64,000 bases of DNA from Oceanicoccus sagamiensis (GTDB lineage: Bacteria > Pseudomonadota > Gammaproteobacteria > Pseudomonadales > Dasaniaceae): NCBI RefSeq assembly GCF_002117105.1, contig NZ_CP019343.1, positions 372,001 through 436,000 of the forward strand. The letters are read 5' to 3'. This document shows positions 24,092 to 33,355 of the stretch, one piece after another. How positions within the stretch are numbered: the first letter of the stretch is position 1; every line of letters begins with the position of its first letter. Under the pieces are notes generated by a model that did not search any database, was not told the DNA's origin, and saw only the letters and a list, made by a program, of their open reading frames with translations. The position numbers were made by a program, and so were the translations under genes.

Positions 24092-25027
24092 CTAACCGAT
24101 ATCAAAGACCACCTTAATTGCACCGGCTGAGCGATCCGCCGCCGTGGCAAAGGCTTCTGTTACCCCATCAAGCGGAAAGCGATGAGTGACCAGAGCCTTG
24201 GCGATATCAGGGTAGCGATGTAATATGCTGCCCGCTTCATCAAAGCTTCGGCTGGGGCTTTTGCAATGATAGCCCGCCGAGGGAATCAACTCCGGCTCCT
24301 TACCGCAAAAGGCTGGGTCTAAGGCCACCGGCTCCCAGAAAATCCCAACCAGCCCAATCCGCCCCAGAGACTTTAACCACTCCACCGAATCCTTTAACGA
24401 CCCAGCGCTACCCACCGCATCCATCACGACATCGTAGTGGCCGCTGGCCGTGAGGCCTGCACCCAACAGCTCAGCCGATCGTTGTTGGTGGTCGTAGCGT
24501 GCGATCATATCGTAGCGAATACCGCGGGCACGCAATACTGCCCCTACCGCCAAACCAATGGGCCCGGCACCGATAATCAATACCCTGTCCCCTTCTCGTA
24601 CCCGAGCACGATCAACACCGTGTACAGCAACTGCCAGAGGCTCTATCAAAGAAGCAATGCGCACATCCAGCCCGGTAGGTAAAGCGATGAGATGACTGGC
24701 GGGCACATGGACATACTCAGCCATGCCGCCATCACCCAAGACTCCCATTAACGAAAACCCTGACTCACAATGAATCGCCTGACCTTCATCGCAGTAACCG
24801 CACTGGCCACAGCCCCCCAAAGGCTCAATCGCCACCGCTCGGCCATCTTCGGCAATACCGGCAAATTCATGGCCGATAATATGGTCACCAAAAAAGCCCA
24901 TCTCCATCATATGGATATCTGATCCGCAAATCGAAGACGACACGACTTTGACTTTTACCCCGTCACCACTGGGCTCAGGTACATCGACCAACACAGGTTT
25001 TTTATTATTGACCTTAACCGCCTTCAC
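24092..25027 (-). CDS. zinc-type medium-chain alcohol dehydrogenase
   Basis: The ~311-residue NAD(P)-dependent dehydrogenase is of the threonine/sorbitol dehydrogenase-like group. The catalytic zinc site is CGSD...GHE (SSSICGSDIH, IIGHEFAG). The structural zinc-type cysteines appear in GGCGQCGYCDEG, and the Rossmann motif is GAGPIGLAVG. Translation probably begins at a GTG at 25027 because AAAGGGGGAG sits 5 bases before it; the longer frame would have to use a TTG. The protein is somewhat short for the family (about 340), with a trimmed nucleotide-binding domain. It is divergent from the carotenoid oxygenase, so it may process aldehyde cleavage products (inference). Confidence 0.88.
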   Translation of the reverse strand: MKAVKVNNKKPVLVDVPEPSGDGVKVKVVSSSICGSDIHMMEMGFFGDHIIGHEFAGIAEDGRAVAIEPLGGCGQCGYCDEGQAIHCESGFSLMGVLGDGGMAEYVHVPASHLIALPTGLDVRIASLIEPLAVAVHGVDRARVREGDRVLIIGAGPIGLAVGAVLRARGIRYDMIARYDHQQRSAELLGAGLTASGHYDVVMDAVGSAGSLKDSVEWLKSLGRIGLVGIFWEPVALDPAFCGKEPELIPSAGYHCKSPSRSFDEAGSILHRYPDIAKALVTHRFPLDGVTEAFATAADRSAGAIKVVFDIG

Positions 25028-25131
25028 GGTAACTCCCCCTTTATATCCGGTTGGCGTTTTTATTGAACGCAACCGATCTAGTCATCAATAGCCATTCAAG
25101 CTGCGGGCTATCTTATACTAAACAAAGAACA

Positions 25132-25161
25132 CATAGCATTCTGTCTATTTAACTTGCTATG
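25132..25161. promoter_or_regulatory. interrupted inverted repeat in the divergent promoter region
   Basis: CATAGCA (25132-25138) and TGCTATG (25155-25161) form a perfect 7-bp dyad with a 16-base spacer, between the dehydrogenase and the carotenoid oxygenase and about 40-70 bases before the oxygenase ATG. It could be an operator shared by the divergent genes; no cognate regulator is adjacent. Confidence 0.4.
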
Positions 25162-25203
25162 ATTCTACGACAAAAACTACAACGACAAGGATAAGGTTTC
25201 GCT

Positions 25204-26739
25204 ATGCAGCAAGTTGCCACTACTCCTACCAGCCCGGATACAAACCAGCCTAAGCAAAGCCAGCATAAATACTGGCGAGGTTTTTTTCAGGATGTTGTTC
25301 ACCAGCATAGCTACCAGCCGCTGCGAGTCGAAGGCGCCATACCCGACGACCTTAACGGCAGCTATTATCAAAACGGCCCCGCCAACTTTAGCAGCCACGG
25401 TAAAACACTGGGGCATATCTTTACCGGTGACGGCCTGATCCGCTCGGTTCGGCTGGGTAATGGCAAAGCCGAAGGTGCGGTAAAAGTTGTTGACTGCGTT
25501 GGCAGGCAGCGCGAACGCACCGAGGGCAAACCACTGTATGACGAACATGGCGGTTTAAAGTGGCAGCAAGGCTATCGTATGGAGCGTATCAAAGGCCTGC
25601 TAACCGGCGAATTACCGTTTCTGAATGCAGGCAATACCAATATTCTGCCTTGGCAGGGGCAACTGCTAGCACTATTTGAAGCGGATGTACCCACCCTTAT
25701 ATCCCCCGATAATCTGGATACACTGGGCACCACCAACATGGACGGCAATATTATCGGCCCCTTTTCCGCTCACCCGCGCTGGGTTAGTGAACGCCAGTGC
25801 GGTTATAACTTCGGTATACGGCCCGATGGCCAGGATACCCTGCTGGATATTTACGCCATGCCCCGCCAAGGAGCCTGCCAGCTAATCACTTCGATTAAGC
25901 TGGACCGTCGCTGCGTGGGCTATATCCATGATTTTATGGCCACCCCTAATTATCTGGTGTTTTTTGTCCCGCCAATGCACGCCACGATGAAAGACCTGTT
26001 TAATGTGGCACTGGGCGCCTCTCCCTTTGATATGTCCAAGTGGGATAAAAGTCTGGGCACTGAAGTGATCGTGGTACCACTGGACCGGCCGGAACAACCG
26101 ATTCGTTTTTCTACCGACCCGTTTTTTGTGATTCACCATGCCAACGGCTATGAAGAAAATGGCAAGATTGTATTGAACTATATGCACTCCGCTGACCATA
26201 GTCTGTACCGGCAATTGGGTGACCTGCACCGCGGCCTGCCGATTACTTATTTAAGCGAAACCTACCCGGGCCTATGGGATGGCAGCTCCTCATTTAACCG
26301 TCTTACCCGCAGTGAAATTGACCTGCAGAAAAAGCAGATTAGCTACGATATGCTGGCCGATTTGTCCTGTGAATTCCCACGTATTAATCCCGGCCTGCAA
26401 GGCAGCAAGCATCGCTATACCTATATGTTAGGTATGCCGCCTGGCAAACCTGAAATGCCGCTTTTTTCCAGTCTGGAAAAATACGATGCCGACAGTGGCA
26501 AGACAGAAACTCTGGAGCTGGGCGATGAGCAATACCCGAATGAACCCATTTTTATTCGCCGGCAAAACCCCAGCAGTGAAGATGATGGCTATCTGCTATC
26601 AGTGATCTACGACGGCCATAACCATAGTAGCTATCTGGCAGTCATCGATGCCAAAAAATTTAATGAAGGGGTGATTGCCAAAGCCCATTTTGACCAGGCG
26701 CTACCGATTAGCTTTCATGGTAATTGGCTGTCGAGTTAA
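25204..26739 (+). CDS. carotenoid oxygenase family protein (non-heme iron dioxygenase)
   Basis: The 511-residue protein belongs to the RPE65/CCD/lignostilbene dioxygenase family, which cleaves a carbon-carbon double bond in carotenoids, apocarotenoids or stilbenes. The four iron-binding histidines of the seven-bladed propeller are in their usual contexts: H190 (SAHPRW), H242 (YIHDF), H311 (VIHHANGYE) and H505 (SFHGNW). The second-shell Glu in NGYEE is also present. No signal peptide is seen, so it should be cytoplasmic. AAGGATAAGG precedes the ATG. The gene is divergent from an alcohol dehydrogenase. No carotenoid biosynthesis genes are in the window, so the substrate may be imported or non-carotenoid. 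Confidence 0.93.
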   Translation: MQQVATTPTSPDTNQPKQSQHKYWRGFFQDVVHQHSYQPLRVEGAIPDDLNGSYYQNGPANFSSHGKTLGHIFTGDGLIRSVRLGNGKAEGAVKVVDCVGRQRERTEGKPLYDEHGGLKWQQGYRMERIKGLLTGELPFLNAGNTNILPWQGQLLALFEADVPTLISPDNLDTLGTTNMDGNIIGPFSAHPRWVSERQCGYNFGIRPDGQDTLLDIYAMPRQGACQLITSIKLDRRCVGYIHDFMATPNYLVFFVPPMHATMKDLFNVALGASPFDMSKWDKSLGTEVIVVPLDRPEQPIRFSTDPFFVIHHANGYEENGKIVLNYMHSADHSLYRQLGDLHRGLPITYLSETYPGLWDGSSSFNRLTRSEIDLQKKQISYDMLADLSCEFPRINPGLQGSKHRYTYMLGMPPGKPEMPLFSSLEKYDADSGKTETLELGDEQYPNEPIFIRRQNPSSEDDGYLLSVIYDGHNHSSYLAVIDAKKFNEGVIAKAHFDQALPISFHGNWLSS

Positions 26740-26748
26740 TGCAGCGCT

Positions 26749-26768
26749 AGCTTGATGGCAATCAAGCT
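26749..26768 (+). terminator. hairpin downstream of the carotenoid oxygenase gene
   Basis: AGCTTGAT pairs with ATCAAGCT around a GGCA loop, 10 bases after the oxygenase stop. No T run follows, so termination may be partial. Confidence 0.45.
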
Positions 26769-26824
26769 GTGGCAATGGTCTTGAATAAAAAGCCGGGCAC
26801 TAAATATCCAACATTGAGGTATGC

Positions 26825-27385
26825 ATGTTAAGCAGAATCCAGCTAATGAAAATTCACGCACTACTGGCAGCGTTTATTTTCCCCGTGGCCTGCCTGTTTT
26901 TAGTCACTGGTGCACTGTATACATGGGGTATCAAAGGCAATTATGAGACGGACAACTATGCTATTGACCTAAGCCAGCCGATAGAGCCCGAGCTGGAAAC
27001 ATTGCTTGAACTTGCTAACACTGAACTCGGTAAAAGAAACCTTAGCCTGCCTTCCGGTAAGCCAAAAATAAAATCGGCTGGCAATCACTTTTACCTCGAT
27101 TGGAGCGGCGCTAAAAAAGATATCATCCTTGAGCCCACTGACAATCCACTAGTCGCCCAATTAACCGTCAAGCAAGCCAGTTGGTATAGAAATCTGGTGC
27201 AATTACATAAAGCCAAAGGCGGTGTGTTATTTAAAATCTATGCCGCTACCTTTGCTATTGCCTTGGCACTGTTATTGATATCGGGTTTTATTATGGCTTG
27301 GCAAACGCCCAAGTTGCAAAGACTGACTCTGATCACCTCGCTCTTGGGCCTAGGGTCATTTGTTGCCATGGTGCTGTTGAGTTAA
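26825..27385 (+). CDS. PepSY-associated TM-helix protein
   Basis: The 186-residue protein has two or three membrane helices (about 12-34, 140-158 and 165-183) around a periplasmic PepSY-like domain of about 90 residues. The opening MKIHALLAAFIFPVACLFLVTGALYTW is characteristic of PepSY_TM proteins, some of which act with siderophore or iron reduction systems. The His of the KIHALLA and LVQLHKAKGG segments are the usual conserved positions. A GAGG site precedes the ATG. The lytic transglycosylase gene begins 44 bases downstream, so the two may be co-transcribed, though no functional link is obvious. Confidence 0.82.
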   Translation: MLSRIQLMKIHALLAAFIFPVACLFLVTGALYTWGIKGNYETDNYAIDLSQPIEPELETLLELANTELGKRNLSLPSGKPKIKSAGNHFYLDWSGAKKDIILEPTDNPLVAQLTVKQASWYRNLVQLHKAKGGVLFKIYAATFAIALALLLISGFIMAWQTPKLQRLTLITSLLGLGSFVAMVLLS

Positions 27386-27429
27386 AGTAGTCTCCACTTT
27401 ATTTTTTAGACAAGCGATACAAGGTTTGT

Positions 27430-29589
27430 ATGCTGCCACTCAAACACTACAGTTTACTGATTCTCGTGGCCATAGGACTGATACTAACCAGCCTCTATAG
27501 CGATGATAACAATAGTCAGCCCGCCCCTGCTGCCAAGCCTGAAATCGGCGCCAGCGTTGCCACTGTAGTCTCCAAACCGCAAAGCTATATTGAGCTTGGT
27601 GATATCGACAGCCTCGCAGACAGAGGGGAACTGCGAATCCTGATCCACTCTAATCAGGCACTTTATCTTCCCAGAAATGGTCGCCCACAAGATATCGACC
27701 TCGAAATGCTGGAAACCTTTGCTGCTGAACAAGGCCTGGCACTGTCGTTAATCGCGGTCGATAAGTATGAGGATTTAATTCCCCACCTGATCGCGGGCAA
27801 AGGCGATATTATCGCCGCCAATATGACCATTACCGAGCCCCGTAAAGAGCAGGTCACTTTTTCAGTCCCTCTGGATTTAATCAGCGAACATTTACTGAGT
27901 AGTAAAGAACAACCGCTAACGGCGTTAGATCAATTATCAACACGGATTATCGCCGTTCAAAAAGGCACTTCCTTCTGGATTACCGCTCAAAAACTCAAAG
28001 CTGAATTTAACGGGCTCACTATAAAAACCCTGGCTGGCGAAATGAGCCATGATGAAATTTTTGATTTTGTCAGCCAAAACCCCGAATACCTGACCTTGGC
28101 TGATAGCAATGTCGTATCCACTCTGGAAGGCTATCGGCAAGATTTAGAGGTATCTGGCCCACTGGTCAGCAAGCGTCCGGCGGCATGGGCGGTGCGCCCT
28201 GATAACCCGCAACTGTTAACCTTACTCAATCAGTTTATTCGCATCGAAAAACTGACCAACCCCAAAAAAGCAGACAGCATTGCCGATTGGCCAGAAATTA
28301 AGCAAAGAAAACATTTGCGAGTAGCGCTAAGAAATAACAGTGCCACTTACTTTTTATGGCGCGGTAAATTATTGGGCTTTGATTATGAATTACTCAAAGC
28401 CTTTGCTGAAAAACATAAGTTGCTGCTGGATATTGTCGTGCCCCCTGACCATGAACAACTGATTGATTATGTTAGACGCGGTAAAGCTGATATCGCCGCC
28501 GGCTTTTTAACCATTACCCCGGACCGCCAGCAAACCGGGATTGTTTTTTCCAAACCTTATCATTATGCCTCTGAACTACTGATTAGCAGTGAAAACGATA
28601 AAAGTGTTGCAAGCACCACAGACCTGGCGGGAAAAACCATTTATACCCGGCCCTCCAGCAGTTATTGGCAAACCATTCTACAGTTACAAGAAACCGTGGA
28701 TGTACAACTGGTCGCCAGCCCCGAAAATGAAGAAACCGAAGAAGCCATCGCCAAAGTTGCAGCCGGCGACTATGAGTTCACCGTTGCCGACAACCATATT
28801 TTTGATATTGAACTGACCTGGCGCAATGATGTTCGCAGCGCCATGGCGCTGGGGGAACCACTGGGCCAGGGTTGGGCAGTGCGTGAGAATAACCCCTTGC
28901 TGCTCAAACAGCTGAATCAATTTATAAGCAAAGAATACCGTGGCCTTTTCTACAATATCACCTATAGAAAATATTTTAAGGCCCCCAAAGGCGTGGCCAA
29001 ATTAAAAAAAGGCCAATTGGAATTTAGTGACCACGGCACCCTCTCCCCCTATGACGATACGGTTAAACTCTTTGCCGAAAAATATAAATTTGACTGGCGC
29101 TTGCTGGTCGCCCAGATGTATCAGGAAAGTCAATTTAATCCCAAGGCCAGATCATGGGCCGGGGCGGTTGGTTTGTTTCAGGTAATGCCAAGAACCGCCA
29201 AGGAACTTGGCTATAAAAATTTACAGAACCCGCAAATTGGTATTGAGGCCGGGGTACGCTATATGGACTGGAGCAGAAAACGCTTCCCTGACACACTGAC
29301 CGTGACCGACCGGCTCTGGTTTACCCTTGCCGCCTATAATGCCGGCGCCGGCCATGTACATGATGCCAGACGACTGGCCAAGCAAAAGGGCTGGAACGCC
29401 AACCTGTGGTTTGGCCATGTAGAGAAGGCGATGTTACTGCTATCAAAACGGGAATATGCTGCCAAAGCCCGCCATGGTTATGTGCGCGGGCAGGAGCCGG
29501 TGAATTATGTCAGGCAAATCCGTGACCGGTTTAACGCCTATGTTGTACTCACCGAAGATGCGGCGGATGAATTGGCGGCTAACCCTTAG
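27430..29589 (+). CDS. MltF-like membrane-bound lytic transglycosylase with two ligand-binding domains
   Basis: The 719-residue periplasmic protein has an N-terminal anchor (about residues 7-24, no lipobox Cys). Two tandem SBP_bac_3 domains follow (about 60-280 and 290-510), then a C-terminal SLT transglycosylase domain (about 540-690). Catalytic Glu566 lies in QMYQESQFNP, followed by AVGLFQVMP. It would cleave peptidoglycan glycan strands to 1,6-anhydro products. E. coli MltF has a single ligand-binding domain and about 518 residues, so the first domain is an extra copy. Both sensor domains keep the ADFxxANMTITxxR-type core (GDIIAANMTITEPRK and ADIAAGFLTITPDRQ). The end overlaps the convergent DJ-1/PfpI gene by 11 bases. 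Confidence 0.9.
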   Translation: MLPLKHYSLLILVAIGLILTSLYSDDNNSQPAPAAKPEIGASVATVVSKPQSYIELGDIDSLADRGELRILIHSNQALYLPRNGRPQDIDLEMLETFAAEQGLALSLIAVDKYEDLIPHLIAGKGDIIAANMTITEPRKEQVTFSVPLDLISEHLLSSKEQPLTALDQLSTRIIAVQKGTSFWITAQKLKAEFNGLTIKTLAGEMSHDEIFDFVSQNPEYLTLADSNVVSTLEGYRQDLEVSGPLVSKRPAAWAVRPDNPQLLTLLNQFIRIEKLTNPKKADSIADWPEIKQRKHLRVALRNNSATYFLWRGKLLGFDYELLKAFAEKHKLLLDIVVPPDHEQLIDYVRRGKADIAAGFLTITPDRQQTGIVFSKPYHYASELLISSENDKSVASTTDLAGKTIYTRPSSSYWQTILQLQETVDVQLVASPENEETEEAIAKVAAGDYEFTVADNHIFDIELTWRNDVRSAMALGEPLGQGWAVRENNPLLLKQLNQFISKEYRGLFYNITYRKYFKAPKGVAKLKKGQLEFSDHGTLSPYDDTVKLFAEKYKFDWRLLVAQMYQESQFNPKARSWAGAVGLFQVMPRTAKELGYKNLQNPQIGIEAGVRYMDWSRKRFPDTLTVTDRLWFTLAAYNAGAGHVHDARRLAKQKGWNANLWFGHVEKAMLLLSKREYAAKARHGYVRGQEPVNYVRQIRDRFNAYVVLTEDAADELAANP

Positions 29590-30253
29590 CGATTAAGGCA
29601 ACCATAGCCTCACCCACGGCATGGGCTGACGAGGGGTTTTGCCCGGTTACCAGTTGGCCGTCCGTAATCACATGCTCCAGCCAGGGGCCTACCTTAGTGA
29701 ATTTGGCCGCTTTGCGCGTCAACGCTTCTTCCAATAAGAAAGGGATTTTATCGATGGTGGCGAAATCAATTTCTTCTTCGCGGGTAAAGGCCGTTACTTG
29801 CCTGGACGCCAACAGCATGGAGCCATCGGATAGTTCAACCGGCAATAGCGCCGCCGGACCATGACAGACGGCAGCGACGACCTTGCCAGCCTCATAAAAA
29901 TTTGCGGTGATAGCAGCCACGTCCTTATTGCTGGCAAGATCAGATAACAAACCAAAACCGCCGGGGAAAAACAGGGCGTTATAGTCATCGTTATTGATTT
30001 GCGCCGTCGCCAGAGTATCGTTAATACGGGCTTGAAAATCGGCATCGGCCAGTACTGACTGATTGACTGCGTCATCAATCTCTTCGCCGTAGAGTGGTGC
30101 TGCACCGCCGCTAATAGAGGCGATATCGTAGCTATAACCCGCATCCAGAAAAACCTGAAGGGCATGGGTGAGCTCAGGGGCATAGGTACCGTTTTTTTCG
30201 TCGGTATCCCCCAGCGTTGCGTGGTTGGTCACTATAATTAAAACCTTAGCCAT
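29579..30253 (-). CDS. DJ-1/PfpI family protein (class I glutamine amidotransferase-like)
   Basis: The 224-residue cytosolic protein has the nucleophile elbow AVCHGPAALL (C130, H131) and the conserved Glu27 in TYAPELTH, as in Hsp31/glyoxalase III-like members of the DJ-1 superfamily. Likely activities are glutathione-independent conversion of methylglyoxal or repair of glycated molecules (family knowledge; not proven here). It stands alone on the minus strand, downstream of the TonB receptor gene by about 70 bases, and its 3' end overlaps the transglycosylase gene by 11 bases. Confidence 0.88.
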   Translation of the reverse strand: MAKVLIIVTNHATLGDTDEKNGTYAPELTHALQVFLDAGYSYDIASISGGAAPLYGEEIDDAVNQSVLADADFQARINDTLATAQINNDDYNALFFPGGFGLLSDLASNKDVAAITANFYEAGKVVAAVCHGPAALLPVELSDGSMLLASRQVTAFTREEEIDFATIDKIPFLLEEALTRKAAKFTKVGPWLEHVITDGQLVTGQNPSSAHAVGEAMVALIAKG

Positions 30254-30325
30254 AACAAACTCCCTATTTTGTTTTGATCAATCTTTACTATTCGCTTGAT
30301 CAGGCTCAATGGATTGGTCTCTCTG

Positions 30326-32416
30326 TTACCACACCACCGAGGCGCTAAGAAAAGCTGATCGCTCGTAGTAGTTACCCGTCTGGTATTCCAGATACACCTC
30401 ATCCAATAGATTCTCAACCTTGGCATCAAATCTTAGCTGATAGTCACTGATCGTCATTTCTTTACTCAGGGCAATATCATGACGGTAGTAGGAATCGGTT
30501 TTGGTACCGCCGCGCCAATTGGTAAACGACTGGTGGTAACTCAATAAGGAGGCACTCCAACCGCCCTTAAAGCGCTGGGTAATAAACAGGCTGGCGGTAT
30601 GCTCGGGCACATCGTCTTTTTGCGGCTCAGGTGGCCTATAGGATTTATTAATACGAATCGCATCCAACCTTACATTGGCATAAGCCAGAGCGATGGAGGT
30701 ATCGGCCAAGGGGCGCCACTTAATTTGCATATCATAACCGGTAGCACGCCAGAACTTACCATTGTCATTAAAACGTACTTTGCCATTGGTATCATTGGCG
30801 GCAATCCAATCGGCATGGTCGGTTTTGTATTTAATATTATCGATACCGCCATCCATATCTTCCTGGAAGGCGCGCCAATCAATATCCACTTTGCCATCAA
30901 AGAAACTGCCGTAGTAAGCCGCTTCAAGGCTCTCTATTTCCTCGGCGTCGATGTCTTCCTCGGATAAAATTTCATCATCAATCCAGATATCATAGGCGTT
31001 AACACCAATCTTGCGATTGGCCTCAAACAGTGAAGCAGAGCGGTAGGCTTTAGACGCATTAACCCGGAAGTGATGCTGAGGGTGCAACTGGTAGTGAATG
31101 GAAATACGGGGCGACACATTGGTTTGATCAATTTGCTGGTTTTCCACCATGGCGCCAATATTGGTCAGCCATTTTTCTGCAAAGCGCCACTCCACATTGG
31201 AAAAAGCATAATAAATTTCATTATCAACCGTACCCGTGGTTTCCAGTGCATTCGGCGCCTTAAGTGTTTGGTATTTGAAACCTAGCCCAGACAACATTCT
31301 CAGCTGGTTACTAAAGGTATGCTGATATTCCAATTCAGTTTCCCAGAGGGTGACTTCGCGACTGCCAAAGCCCGCATTAACCAGAATATCAGGGTTACCT
31401 TGCAGCTCTATAGCCAACTCCTCCGGGGTCCAGCCTTCTTCCTCCGCCAGCGAAATCAAAGACTGGTGATCTGAGTCTGAATCATACAGCGACATATGCC
31501 ACTTCCATTGCTGGAACTCTTCAACCCGCTGCCAGCCCGCCGTTAGCCAGTAGCTGGTATTTTCATCATCGGCGAACTCTTCACTGTGGTCACCATCGCC
31601 AATGCCAAAATCGCCTTCACTCCAACCCAATTCAAACTCGACCGTATCCAACAGAGAGGGTGTAAACGTGGTATTGAGCACGATATGGCCCACATCGGTA
31701 TCATCATCAAGACGCGCCAGATTGCCATAATCATCTTCAGGGTGAGTACGTCGCCACTCTTCCAGACCAATATTGCCATCAAAGCCATCGTTCTCCCGAT
31801 GAGAAACCCGTACCTGACCATAGCCACTGCCGACTTGGAAGTTAGAGCGAATATTGATATTGCGTGTGTTTTGATCACCCGCTGTAGCCCGTACATGAGT
31901 GCCACTTTCTTTTAATGGGCTTTTGGTGGTGATACTCACAGCTCCGACCACCGCATTGGAACCATAGACCGGCACATTGGAGCCGCGTACAAACTCTATA
32001 TGGTCAATATCATCGGGGGTAATACCCAGTGAATCCCAGCTAATAGTCGGGTATGAAGGGACATAGACACTGCGGCCATTAATCCGCACTTCCAAACGAC
32101 GCGGGTCATCGTCGGTTAGATCATGACCCGACAGGGACTGCACAGAGCCATTGACATAAAAGCTGATAAAGCCCGGCACCAGGCGAAAGACCTCAACCAG
32201 GTTATTGGGTGCCAGTGCAGCGATCATATCGCTGTCGATAACGGTCACTGAAGAGGGGGAGTCTTGCCGTGCCTGCTTCATCCGCGAACCTGAGCTAACA
32301 GCCGGGATATCAACAAACATATCAGTTTCATCGTAGTAATCGGATGATTCTGAAGCAGCCACTGCCGCTGCCGATGACAGCAAAGAAAAAAGTACTACTA
32401 CGGGTAATGCAACCAT
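30326..32416 (-). CDS. TonB-dependent outer-membrane receptor
   Basis: The 696-residue receptor has a signal peptide (about residues 1-20). A plug domain follows (about 45-165) with the QDSPSSVTVIDSDMI and VEFVRGSNVPVYGSNAVVGAVSITTK motifs. The 22-strand beta-barrel ends in the aromatic SASVVW terminus needed for outer-membrane insertion. The plug is strongly acidic near the N-terminus. The ligand cannot be assigned: no siderophore, B12 or sugar genes accompany it. It is divergent from the tandem-domain periplasmic protein, with a 328-base gap. Confidence 0.92.
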   Translation of the reverse strand: MVALPVVVLFSLLSSAAAVAASESSDYYDETDMFVDIPAVSSGSRMKQARQDSPSSVTVIDSDMIAALAPNNLVEVFRLVPGFISFYVNGSVQSLSGHDLTDDDPRRLEVRINGRSVYVPSYPTISWDSLGITPDDIDHIEFVRGSNVPVYGSNAVVGAVSITTKSPLKESGTHVRATAGDQNTRNINIRSNFQVGSGYGQVRVSHRENDGFDGNIGLEEWRRTHPEDDYGNLARLDDDTDVGHIVLNTTFTPSLLDTVEFELGWSEGDFGIGDGDHSEEFADDENTSYWLTAGWQRVEEFQQWKWHMSLYDSDSDHQSLISLAEEEGWTPEELAIELQGNPDILVNAGFGSREVTLWETELEYQHTFSNQLRMLSGLGFKYQTLKAPNALETTGTVDNEIYYAFSNVEWRFAEKWLTNIGAMVENQQIDQTNVSPRISIHYQLHPQHHFRVNASKAYRSASLFEANRKIGVNAYDIWIDDEILSEEDIDAEEIESLEAAYYGSFFDGKVDIDWRAFQEDMDGGIDNIKYKTDHADWIAANDTNGKVRFNDNGKFWRATGYDMQIKWRPLADTSIALAYANVRLDAIRINKSYRPPEPQKDDVPEHTASLFITQRFKGGWSASLLSYHQSFTNWRGGTKTDSYYRHDIALSKEMTISDYQLRFDAKVENLLDEVYLEYQTGNYYERSAFLSASVVW

Positions 32417-32744
32417 TAAAGAATGCCTAAGCTATTCTCCAGATCCATGGATTTTATTATCAATTATAAAAGACTTGAGTCCATTGCTCCCAAGTACAAC
32501 GCCAGACATTGTACAGATAAGCAGAGCTTGCGGGACAGTAAATAGTGGATTTTTTTACAACTTAAATAGATTTTAGTGGGTTTAACCACTCGCTATATAG
32601 GGCTATAGTGCAAAACAGAAACAATTTTACTCAATTGCCCTAAACTGATGCATTCAGTAAACCGCAATATAAATAAGGCAACACCATTCTTTTGCTGGAA
32701 TATTTGCTACGATAACCCAATTACTTTAATACCGGAGATAAACA
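32417..32744. promoter_or_regulatory. 328-bp divergent promoter region, TonB receptor / periplasmic protein
   Basis: The region is AT-rich and non-coding between two divergent secreted-protein genes. A short interrupted dyad, GTACAA (32494-32499) and TTGTAC (32509-32514), lies near its centre-left. I see no clear Fur box or riboswitch. CCGGAGA before 32745 is the ribosome site of the plus-strand gene. Confidence 0.5.
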
Positions 32745-33329
32745 ATGACCTTTTTCAAACAGCTTTCCCTGATGACCCTGGTAGTTGCCAGCTTTACCGC
32801 CCAAGCCAATGAGGTGGGCGTCAATCAGGAAAAACCTGCTATTGCTGCCAGCGTCTCAATGGAAGTGACAGCCGTTGTTGAAGCCATCAATCACGAAACC
32901 CGTGAAGTGAGCCTAAAAAGAACCGATGGAAAAATCATCAGCTTTACCGCTGGCGATGAAGCTCGTAATTTAGATCAGGTGGCTGTTGGCGATATCGTTA
33001 ATGCTGAATATATCGAGTCTGTCTCTATTCAGGTGATGGCAGCCGATAACCCTGAAGCGGCGGAATTGGCCTTAGCCGCAGGCGCACGCAGCGAAGCGGG
33101 TGAGATGCCGGGTATGGCCACCATAGCCACACAAATTTCGGTAGCCACGGTTGAAGCGATTAATATTGAAGCCAATACCTTTAAGTTGAAAACTGCAGAT
33201 GGCGTCGTCAAGGAATATACTGCCCGCAACCCGGAAAACCTAAAGCACTCAGCCGTTGGTGATATCGTAGTCACTACCGTTACCCAAGGCCTTGCCATTG
33301 CTGTTGAAAAAGCGCCTGCTGCTGAATAA
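32745..33329 (+). CDS. secreted protein with two similar OB-like repeats
   Basis: The 194-residue protein starts with a Sec signal peptide (cleavage near AQA, residue 21). It then has two homologous units of about 60 residues (about 43-95 and 128-188). Each has the pattern T/AxVEAINxExxxxxLKxxDGxxxxxTAxxxxxNLxxxAVGDIVxxxY. An acidic/Ala linker with Met (about 98-125) joins them. The repeats look like small beta-barrels. I do not know a function; ligand or cation binding in the periplasm is possible. The membrane-anchored NAD(P)-binding gene follows after only 26 bases, so the two may form one transcript. Confidence 0.8.
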   Translation: MTFFKQLSLMTLVVASFTAQANEVGVNQEKPAIAASVSMEVTAVVEAINHETREVSLKRTDGKIISFTAGDEARNLDQVAVGDIVNAEYIESVSIQVMAADNPEAAELALAAGARSEAGEMPGMATIATQISVATVEAINIEANTFKLKTADGVVKEYTARNPENLKHSAVGDIVVTTVTQGLAIAVEKAPAAE

Positions 33330-33355
33330 GCTGCACTCAGGACTCGGTGATAACC

